Source of the DNA: Aalborgiella sp031422495
GTDB lineage: Bacteria; Pseudomonadota; Gammaproteobacteria; Burkholderiales; Burkholderiaceae_C
Reading direction: 5' to 3'
Assembly (NCBI GenBank): GCA_031422495.1
Contig: JANPLX010000163.1
Coordinates: 1-25,235 of the forward strand
DNA: 25,235 nt
Part shown: piece by piece, positions 15,048-21,213 of the stretch
Numbering within the stretch: the stretch's first letter is position 1
Layout: every line of letters begins with the position of its first letter
The notes under the pieces: generated by a model
The model's database searches: none
The model's input: the letters and a program-made list of their open reading frames with translations, nothing else
What the model was told of the DNA's origin: nothing
Program-made: the position numbers and the translations under genes

Positions 15048-15332
15048 ATGGATACAACGCACATTTTAATTGGTTTAATATTTTCACCTTTAATCATATT
15101 AATAGGTTTTTCAGCTTATTGGATGATTAAGTTTATGGTGAGTCGAAAAAATTCCACAATAACCAATGAAATACTAGTAGGAGCATTAGGTATTTTTTCA
15201 ATTTTCACTCCTAAACTGATGACTAAAGAATCACATAAATACTATAAAAATTTTATCTACTGTGGGGTTGCATTTATTGCTTACATTGTTGCGCTTGTAT
15301 TTTTAATTGAGGTACTTTTAAAAATGAAATAA
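15048..15332 (+). CDS. Small two-helix membrane protein (hypothetical)
   Basis: A 94-residue protein with two clear hydrophobic helices: about residues 5-31 (HILIGLIFSPLIILIGFSAY) and 67-91 (YYKNFIYCGVAFIAYIVALV). A more moderate hydrophobic stretch (ILVGALGIFSIFTP) lies between them. The connecting segments are basic (MVSRKNSTIT, KLMTKESHKYYKN). No family is recognised. The gene is very AT-rich compared with priA and the AEC permease on either side, has no good ribosome binding site, and lies between two direct copies of a dispersed repeat. This suggests transfer. Coding status rests on frame length and membrane-protein composition. Confidence 0.55.
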   Translation: MDTTHILIGLIFSPLIILIGFSAYWMIKFMVSRKNSTITNEILVGALGIFSIFTPKLMTKESHKYYKNFIYCGVAFIAYIVALVFLIEVLLKMK

Positions 15333-15496
15333 TCAGCTTAAAGTTTAGTGCAACTCACTCACAAACCTCGCTATAAGCCCTCGGCATCCTAGCCATGTTG
15401 AGTAATAATTTCTTGTATGTCACGCTTAACCGCGCAACCGACATTCGCAACTTCGAATAAGAAGCTAATTTAGATATTAAAATCGCTATAGCCGCT

Positions 15497-15534
15497 GTAT
15501 TTATTGATTAAACAGCTATTAAAAATATAGCAAA
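15497..15534 (+). repeat. AT-rich dispersed repeat, copy 3 (right of the 94-aa gene)
   Basis: A 38-base block starting GTATTTATTGATTAAAC and ending in ATATAGCAAA, in the same orientation as the copy at 14910 and similar at about 84 % by eye. It ends two bases before the stop codon of the AEC permease, within the gene-free stretch 15333-15535. Confidence 0.65.
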
Positions 15535-15535
15535 C

Positions 15536-16504
15536 TTAAGGTCGCAATAACGCCACTGCACCCGAAAACGTCAAAAAAGCCATCGCTGTCGAAACTAAAA
15601 TAATCCGCGCTATTCGCCCATTGTTCGCACCGAAGCGTTCAGCCAGCAGGGATACATTACTCGCGCTGGGTAAGGTGGCGATCAATACCATGACCATTAA
15701 TGTGAACTTGTCTAATGGCACGCCCATTTGCTTGGCGGATACGGCTACTAATAATACTAACAGCGGGTGAACGAATAATTTAATAGCTGCCACGGGCAAA
15801 TAATCCATCAACGCTATGGGTTGATGGGTATTTTCGGGCGTATTCATTTGCGACCGGGCTAATACTGCGCCTATGGTGAACAAGGCGACGGGGGAGGCTG
15901 CGTCGGCTAGTAGGCCTAGGGTGACGGCGATGGGTTTGGGGAGGGTCAGGCTGACAGCAGAGGCTAAGGCGCCTAGCAGGATGGACCACGGCATCGGGTT
16001 GGCGAGCATGCCTTTGAGGGCGTTTTTTGCGGCTTTGCTGAAGCCGTGTTCATCCGCGCCGTCTAAGCGCGACAGGGCAATACACAGCGAGCTGGTGATG
16101 ACCATGTCGATCACGATGGTGATGATCGCGGGGCCGGCAGCGGCTTGGCCTAAGAGCGCGACTAACAATGGCACGCCCATAAAGCCTGTGTTCGGAAACG
16201 CGGCGACGAGTGCGCCTAATGATGCGTCGTTCCAGCCAATGCGCGAGTTTTTAGTGACCGCAATCGTGAAAGCCACCATCACCAAGGCGCAAAACAGATA
16301 AATGCCGAACACGCTGGCGTCCAGCAATTGTGCAATCGGGGTCGACGAACCAAAGCGAAACAACATGCACGGCAGCGCGAAAAACAGCACAAAACTGTTC
16401 AAGCCCGGAATGGCTGCCAGCGGCAAAATGCCTTTGCGGGCGGCTAGGTAGCCGCATAAAACGAGGGCGAAAAAGGGGAAGGTGATTTGTAAGACGTTGA
16501 GCAC
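15536..16504 (-). CDS. AEC-family permease (auxin efflux carrier type)
   Basis: An inner-membrane transporter with about ten helices, of the AEC family that includes malonate permease MdcF and plant PIN proteins. The 322 residues open with VLNVLQITFPFFALVLCGYLAARKGILP, typical of the family, and include AAFPNTGFMGVPLLVALLG in the first half. ADAASPVALFTIGAVLARS and ATLPSASNVSLLAERFG lie in the second half. The family-consistent start is a GTG at 16504. ATGs at 16543 or 16594 would add non-conserved hydrophilic residues, and none of the three has a good ribosome binding site. The gene is divergent from the TctD/TctE-like pair, which may regulate it. The substrate, probably an organic acid anion, is not determined. 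Confidence 0.87.
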   Translation of the reverse strand: MLNVLQITFPFFALVLCGYLAARKGILPLAAIPGLNSFVLFFALPCMLFRFGSSTPIAQLLDASVFGIYLFCALVMVAFTIAVTKNSRIGWNDASLGALVAAFPNTGFMGVPLLVALLGQAAAGPAIITIVIDMVITSSLCIALSRLDGADEHGFSKAAKNALKGMLANPMPWSILLGALASAVSLTLPKPIAVTLGLLADAASPVALFTIGAVLARSQMNTPENTHQPIALMDYLPVAAIKLFVHPLLVLLVAVSAKQMGVPLDKFTLMVMVLIATLPSASNVSLLAERFGANNGRIARIILVSTAMAFLTFSGAVALLRP

Positions 16505-16599
16505 GGGATGTATTGTGCAATATCTTTTGTGGAATTTATGCATGGAATCTGCGTATGGCGTGATGCAGGGTGCTTTGTAGGGAGTTGTAGGCAAGACGT

Positions 16600-16618
16600 G
16601 TGAAAGCCGCGTGAAAGC
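16600..16618 (+). promoter_or_regulatory. 11-bp-phased direct repeat, candidate OmpR/PhoB-type box
   Basis: GTGAAAGC occurs at 16600-16607 and 16611-16618, start-to-start 11 bases, the spacing used by tandem OmpR/PhoB-family dimers. It lies 44 bases upstream of the response regulator ATG and in the region shared with the divergent permease, so it could serve autoregulation, control of the permease, or both. Confidence 0.45.
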
Positions 16619-16661
16619 TAGAACAGCCTAAAATCACCCCAAACCCCAGTTGGAGACAAAC

Positions 16662-17336
16662 ATGCGAATTTTGATTGCTGAAGACGACCAAGTCCTCGCC
16701 GATGGGCTGTTGCGCACACTGCGCAGCTCGGGTGCTGCCGTGGACCACGTGCCAGATGGTACGCAGGCAGATGCGGCGCTGATGACCAATACCGAGTTTG
16801 ACTTGCTGATTCTCGACCTCGGCTTGCCAAAAATGCATGGCTTGGAAGTGCTCAAACGCTTGCGAGCACGCGGCTCCAAATTGGCGGTGTTGATTTTGAC
16901 CGCGGCTGACAGCGTGGAAGAGCGCGTCAAAGGGCTTGATCTTGGCGCTGATGACTACATGGCCAAACCGTTCAGCTTGCAAGAGTTAGAAGCGCGCGTG
17001 CGGGCGTTGACACGACGCGGCATGGGTGGTGCTGTCAGCATGATCAAACACGGTCCGCTGGAGTACGACCAAGCGGGGCGCGTAGCGACGATTGATGGAA
17101 AAATGGTGGAATTGTCTGCTCGGGAATTGGGTTTGCTTGAAGTATTGCTGCAGCGAAGTGGTCGCTTGGTGAGCAAAGACCAATTGGTGGAGCGCTTGTG
17201 CGAATGGGGCGAAGAAGTCAGCAACAACGCTATCGAAGTCTATATTCACCGGCTGCGTAAAAAAATCGAAAAAGGCCCGATCCGTATTGCAACCGTGCGA
17301 GGTTTGGGCTATTGCTTAGAAAAAATTGCGCCTTGA
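16662..17336 (+). CDS. Response regulator, OmpR/PhoB family (TctD-like)
   Basis: A 224-residue two-component regulator. The receiver domain has Asp8/Asp9 (IAEDDQ), phosphoacceptor Asp52 (LILDLGLP), Thr80 and Lys102 (YMAKPF). The C-terminal winged helix (about 127-222) shows ELSARELGLLEVLLQRSGRLVSK and NAIEVYIHRLRKKI, ending in IRIATVRGLGYCL. ATG 16662 is preceded by GGAG at a good distance; the TTG at 16650 is not needed. The kinase gene follows after 36 bases. The pair resembles TctD/TctE, regulators of tricarboxylate uptake, but no tctCBA genes are visible here. Confidence 0.93.
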   Translation: MRILIAEDDQVLADGLLRTLRSSGAAVDHVPDGTQADAALMTNTEFDLLILDLGLPKMHGLEVLKRLRARGSKLAVLILTAADSVEERVKGLDLGADDYMAKPFSLQELEARVRALTRRGMGGAVSMIKHGPLEYDQAGRVATIDGKMVELSARELGLLEVLLQRSGRLVSKDQLVERLCEWGEEVSNNAIEVYIHRLRKKIEKGPIRIATVRGLGYCLEKIAP

Positions 17337-17372
17337 TTAGAGCTCATTTAAATAGTTTTGATGTGATTTCAA

Positions 17373-18881
17373 GTGGATGAATCGGTAAAAAAGCCAAATA
17401 CGGTCGGCTCATCGGGCAGTTTAGCGGGCGGCCTTAAGGGTGGAATTTTTAAGCGCGAACAACGCTCGCTGTTCGGTGAGATCTTAGATTGGATGCTCAC
17501 GCCGTTGCTCTTGTTGTGGCCCGCCAGCTTGGCGCTGACGTGGCTGGTGGCGCAAAACATTGCAGACAAACCGTTTGACCGTGCGCTTGAATACAACGTG
17601 CAAGCCTTGGCGCAGCTGGTCGTCGTTAAAAACGGCCAAGCGCAATTCAACTTGCCACAACCCGCGAGAGAGCTGCTTCGGGCAGACGATTCAGACCAAA
17701 TTTATTACCAAGTGATTGGTTTGCGTGGCGAGTTGATCAGCGGTGAAAAAGACGTGCCTGCACCGCCAGATTCAATTAAAACATCGGCTTGGGAAGTGAA
17801 GCTGCGGGACGAAGAAATCCGTGGTTTGCCTGTTCGCGTGGCTGCGATTTGGATTCAATCAGACGTACCTGGCGCGCGTGATGCCTTGGTGCAGGTGGCC
17901 GAAACGCGAGAAAAACGCTCGGTGCTAGCAACTGAAATTATCAAAGGCGTGATGCTGCCGCAGTTCGTTATTTTGCCGCTGGCGGTGCTGTTGGTGTGGC
18001 TCGCATTGGTGCGTGGGACGCGACCATTGAACCAATTAGAGGCGCGGATTCGTGCGCGTAAATCGGATGATTTAAGCCCGTTAGATGAAACCTCGGTGCC
18101 GCAGGAAGTGGTGCCACTGGTATCGTCGGTAAATGGCTTGCTGACTCGGTTAAAAGACTCCATGGCGACACAAAAGCGATTTTTAGCAGACGCAGCACAT
18201 CAGCTCAAAACGCCCTTAGCGGGGCTGCGCATGCAAGCCGATTTAGCTTTGAGGCAAAGCGGTAGCGCCGATGATTTGAAGCTTTCACTGCAGCAAATCG
18301 GCCGCTCCAGCATCCGCGCTACGCATACCGTCAATCAATTGTTAGCTCTAGCGCGGGCTGAAGGTGGCGGGCATGTGATGACGCTGCAAGCTTGCGATTT
18401 GGTGGCACTCACACGCGATGTGGTGCAAGATGCCATTCCGCGCGCTTTGGACAAGCACATTGATTTGGGCTATGAAGGTGCTCAGTTGGGTGACGCTAAC
18501 GCGGTCGTGATGGCGAATCCAACCTTGATCAAAGAGCTGATGCGCAACTTGGTGGACAATGCGCTGATCTACACGCCATCAACACAAGAACAGCCAGGTA
18601 TCGTCACGGTCAGGGTCGTTCCTGAATTCGCTTCGCAATCAGTCTTGCTGCAGATCGAAGATACCGGCCCGGGTATTCCAGAAGTCGAGCGCGACTTGGT
18701 GGTGCAGCCTTTTTACCGTGTATTGGGCAGCAACACCGATGGCTCAGGTTTGGGCTTGGCCATTGTGCAAGAAATTGCGCAAAAGCATCAAGCCGCGTTA
18801 ACCATTGAAGATGCACACCCCGGTAAAGTTCCTACGGGTGCCTTGTTCACACTGCGATTTAAACTTGCCAGTAAAAGCTAA
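17373..18881 (+). CDS. Sensor histidine kinase, TctE-like (2CSK_N type)
   Basis: A 502-residue inner-membrane kinase. Membrane helices lie at about 41-60 (MLTPLLLLWPASLALTWLVA) and 193-213, flanking a periplasmic sensor of about 130 residues; the opening SLFGEILDWMLTPLLLLWP is that of the 2CSK_N domain of TctE-like kinases. A HAMP-like linker precedes the H-box AAHQLKTPLAGLR with His276. The ATPase domain shows MRNLVDNALIYTP, EDTGPGIP and GSGLGLAIVQEIA. The only in-frame start before the conserved region is GTG 17373, as a stop lies just upstream. Cognate regulator upstream; likely one transcript. The ligand is unknown, possibly a carboxylate by family analogy. Confidence 0.93.
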   Translation: MDESVKKPNTVGSSGSLAGGLKGGIFKREQRSLFGEILDWMLTPLLLLWPASLALTWLVAQNIADKPFDRALEYNVQALAQLVVVKNGQAQFNLPQPARELLRADDSDQIYYQVIGLRGELISGEKDVPAPPDSIKTSAWEVKLRDEEIRGLPVRVAAIWIQSDVPGARDALVQVAETREKRSVLATEIIKGVMLPQFVILPLAVLLVWLALVRGTRPLNQLEARIRARKSDDLSPLDETSVPQEVVPLVSSVNGLLTRLKDSMATQKRFLADAAHQLKTPLAGLRMQADLALRQSGSADDLKLSLQQIGRSSIRATHTVNQLLALARAEGGGHVMTLQACDLVALTRDVVQDAIPRALDKHIDLGYEGAQLGDANAVVMANPTLIKELMRNLVDNALIYTPSTQEQPGIVTVRVVPEFASQSVLLQIEDTGPGIPEVERDLVVQPFYRVLGSNTDGSGLGLAIVQEIAQKHQAALTIEDAHPGKVPTGALFTLRFKLASKS

Positions 18882-18900
18882 AAAACTAAACGAAATTCAA

Positions 18901-18920
18901 AATTAAATTAAATTAAATTA
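18901..18920. repeat. Tandem pentanucleotide repeat (AATTA x4)
   Basis: Four perfect AATTA units fill the 53-base space between two convergent genes, followed by an A-run and further A/T sequence. Such tracts can vary in length by slippage. Here it is outside any gene and may simply serve as AT-rich termination sequence. Confidence 0.8.
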
Positions 18921-18934
18921 AAAAAACTTGAATT

Positions 18935-19684
18935 TTAATTTTTACAAGCTTGCAAAGATTTGCCAGCAAGTAGTGAAGCCAATCCTGCATACACCAGATT
19001 AAGTTTTGTTCGATTTGCTTCATCGATAGCAGGTACAACCAAGGTTTGAGCTTTTTGTTCGGGCGATTCTTGCAAAACTCTAGCCGTACGAACTCCTTGC
19101 TTGACCAACTGTTGCAGCGCTTGATTGGCTAAGGCTTGCGTAGCGTGGCTGCCTAGTGACAAGCCAGGTTCTAATTTACTTTCCGTCAACAATTCATGCG
19201 GCACTTTGATTTGATCAAGTTGTGATTTTTTCAAATCGCGTGCATTGTTGTTGGGGTACTTGCCCATGTACACAATCCAACGCGCAGGCACGTTGACTGT
19301 TTCAAAGCGCCAGCGCAGATCAGATAATTTTGTATCTAAAGCTTGCTTGATGGCACTGCTTTGCCTGTCGTTAAAAGCGCCTGCCGTTAAGCAAATGGTG
19401 GGCGTGGCTGCTGCGGCTGCGAGGGTTGGCGTTGCAGGCGCTGGCGCGGATGTAGGTGCAGAAGTAGCTGTTTGGAAGGTTGCTGATATTGCTTCTGGCG
19501 AAGTTGTTTGAGCCAGTTTGTCATTGGGTCGAACCACAATCCGCTCGGGCTCAATTTGCTCGTTTAATCGAAAAGTTTCACGCTGAGATTTTGCAGCCCA
19601 GCCCCATTGGTTTAAGTTGCCATTCGACCAAGCATAGAAAAAGCCATTAACGACGAGCAATAGTAAAACAAGGAAACGCAGCAT
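18935..19684 (-). CDS. SPOR-like membrane-anchored protein downstream of birA
   Basis: A 249-residue protein with an N-terminal hydrophobic helix (about 2-19, LRFLVLLLLVVNGFFYAWS) as single membrane anchor. Next come an Ala/Pro/Thr-rich linker (about 68-95) and a C-terminal region with SPOR-like features: ICLTAGAFNDRQSSAIKQAL, RWIVYMGKYPNNNARDLKK and GLSLGSHATQALANQALQQL. SPOR domains bind denuded peptidoglycan at division sites (family knowledge); the assignment here is by pattern only. Proteins with the same opening (NGFFYAWSNG) follow birA in other Burkholderiales, and here the birA stop is only ten bases upstream, so they form one unit. A possible role is at the cell envelope. Confidence 0.78.
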   Translation of the reverse strand: MLRFLVLLLLVVNGFFYAWSNGNLNQWGWAAKSQRETFRLNEQIEPERIVVRPNDKLAQTTSPEAISATFQTATSAPTSAPAPATPTLAAAAATPTICLTAGAFNDRQSSAIKQALDTKLSDLRWRFETVNVPARWIVYMGKYPNNNARDLKKSQLDQIKVPHELLTESKLEPGLSLGSHATQALANQALQQLVKQGVRTARVLQESPEQKAQTLVVPAIDEANRTKLNLVYAGLASLLAGKSLQACKN

Positions 19685-19694
19685 GTTGCTTGAT

Positions 19695-20522
19695 TCAGAG
19701 CGGTTTAACGCTCACCTCCGAGCTGTTGATGGTTATTTTGCCTTGCACCGTCTGAATCTCTAACTCACCCTTGCCGTTGACGCCAAGGGCCGTGCCTGTT
19801 GTTTTTGCAAGTTCATTAGCGCCTGCGTGGTTGTCATCGACACTGATTTGTCGATTTCGCAACACATCGCGTTGGTTAAAACGTGCTTGAAAGGGCGCAA
19901 AGCCTTGCTCAGCGAATGTCAATAGGGTTTGAATCAAGGTGGGCGCTATGCGCAGCAAAGCGTCAGGTGCGCTCGTCTGAGGCAGCAATTCTTGCAGCCA
20001 AGCAGGTGTTCTTCGCAAGGGTTCGGCGTGAGAATTTAGATTTTCTGCTGGCTCGGTGATGTTGATACCTACGCCCACTACCACATAACGCGCCTGACCT
20101 ACCGCGCAAGTCTCAATCAATATACCAGCTAATTTTCGATCGTTCAGCCACAAATCATTCGGCCATTTCAGGCCAATCTCGGGGTGCAAAGTTTGCGCAA
20201 TGCTCAAGCCCACTGCTAATGACAAGCCAGACCAATCTGCGGGAGCAAGTGGTAAGCCTAAGGAAAAAGTCAAGGCGGGCAAAGTTTCTGTGCGTTCGGC
20301 AAGGTCATGCCATTCACGCCCTAAGCGCCCACGCCCTGCGGTTTGTTTTTCGGCGACTAGCAAGATGGGTTCGATTTGTCCTACCTTGGCGCGTCGCATC
20401 AATTCGGTGTTGGTCGAATCGATTTCTGGCAAAACTTCAACAGTGAAGTTGGGCAAAATAGGCGCAATCGCCTCCCAAATCCCCTCGGCGGGCCATTTGA
20501 TGGGTGCAATTGCGACGCTCAT
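19695..20522 (-). CDS. birA: Biotin--[acetyl-CoA-carboxylase] ligase
   Basis: BirA attaches biotin to the carboxyl carrier protein of acetyl-CoA carboxylase. At 275 residues it has the catalytic and C-terminal domains but no N-terminal DNA-binding domain, so it is a single-function ligase and not the bio-operon repressor. The biotinoyl-AMP loop is GRGRLGREW at about 63-71; STNTELMRRA at about 36-45, KWPNDLWLNDRKLAGILIE and VVVGVGINI follow. The ATG at 20522 lies four bases after the SET gene's stop, with the SPOR-like gene ten bases downstream, giving a three-gene minus-strand operon. Confidence 0.93.
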   Translation of the reverse strand: MSVAIAPIKWPAEGIWEAIAPILPNFTVEVLPEIDSTNTELMRRAKVGQIEPILLVAEKQTAGRGRLGREWHDLAERTETLPALTFSLGLPLAPADWSGLSLAVGLSIAQTLHPEIGLKWPNDLWLNDRKLAGILIETCAVGQARYVVVGVGINITEPAENLNSHAEPLRRTPAWLQELLPQTSAPDALLRIAPTLIQTLLTFAEQGFAPFQARFNQRDVLRNRQISVDDNHAGANELAKTTGTALGVNGKGELEIQTVQGKITINSSEVSVKPL

Positions 20523-20526
20523 ACTG

Positions 20527-21141
20527 CTATTTTTTGCCTTTAGGCGCTAGCAAGGTGCCACGACATTTTTTAGCACCGCACCAGCACGGGTATTCGGCTT
20601 TTAATTTGGGGGTGTAACGCTCGTCAATCACCAAGCCGTAGTCGTAATTCAGCTCTTCGCCAGCCGCAATATTGCGCAGTGCTTTGATGAATACACGACC
20701 ATTTTCTTCATCTGCTTCGCAGTTGGGTTTGCAAGCATGGTTTATCCAGCGGGCAGAATTGCCGTTTACTTTCCCGTCGATCACATGTTTGTCGTCAATT
20801 GAGAAATAAAAGGTGTGATTCGGGTCTTTAGGGTCATGCGGGTGGCGGCGCAGGGCTTCGGGCCAGGTGATGATTTCGCCTTTGTATTCGATCAAAACCT
20901 CGCCTTCGGCAATGTCGATTTCGGCAAATACCCCTTTTCCATGCACGCCAGAGTCACGCACAGCGATGCGTTTTGTAACAGGTTTTGTGGCAGTTTTTAC
21001 AGAAGAGCTTGCAGTTGGTTTCAACATTGATTTCAGAGGAGAAACCGCAGTTTTTGTTGTCGTTTCTGCTGATTTAGGAGCTGGTTTTTTAGTAGCCACG
21101 TTTTGAATTTTTTCAGGGTCGATAAAAGATTTTTTAAACAT
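20527..21141 (-). CDS. SET-domain protein-lysine methyltransferase
   Basis: SET domains transfer methyl groups from S-adenosylmethionine to protein lysines. The 204-residue product has a basic low-complexity N-tail (about 10-57, rich in K, T, P, A and S), then the SET domain. It shows IAVRDSGVHGKGVFAEIDI, the signature NHACKPNCE at 134-142, and the catalytic Tyr region LNYDYGL at 164-170. A post-SET cysteine motif CWC-x4-C (186, 188, 193) completes it. ATG 21141 is chosen because further in-frame extension to 21696 lies opposite conserved topB sequence. It heads the operon with birA and is divergent from topB. The target is unknown; histone-like proteins are substrates of some bacterial SET enzymes. 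Confidence 0.9.
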   Translation of the reverse strand: MFKKSFIDPEKIQNVATKKPAPKSAETTTKTAVSPLKSMLKPTASSSVKTATKPVTKRIAVRDSGVHGKGVFAEIDIAEGEVLIEYKGEIITWPEALRRHPHDPKDPNHTFYFSIDDKHVIDGKVNGNSARWINHACKPNCEADEENGRVFIKALRNIAAGEELNYDYGLVIDERYTPKLKAEYPCWCGAKKCRGTLLAPKGKK

Positions 21142-21174
21142 GGTCCAAAAATTTGGTATGTTTAATACGTACGG

Positions 21175-21193
21175 GTGCGCGCGTGCGCACGCG
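21175..21193. promoter_or_regulatory. GC-rich alternating purine-pyrimidine tract with dyad symmetry
   Basis: Nineteen bases alternate purine and pyrimidine without a break (GTGCGCGCGTGCGCACGCG), a Z-DNA-prone composition, and contain the hairpin arms GTGCGC and GCGCAC around GCGT. It lies in the 72 bases between the divergent SET and topB starts, so it could affect either promoter or the topB leader. Confidence 0.45.
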
Positions 21194-21213
21194 AGGAACA
21201 GGGATTGTAAAGT

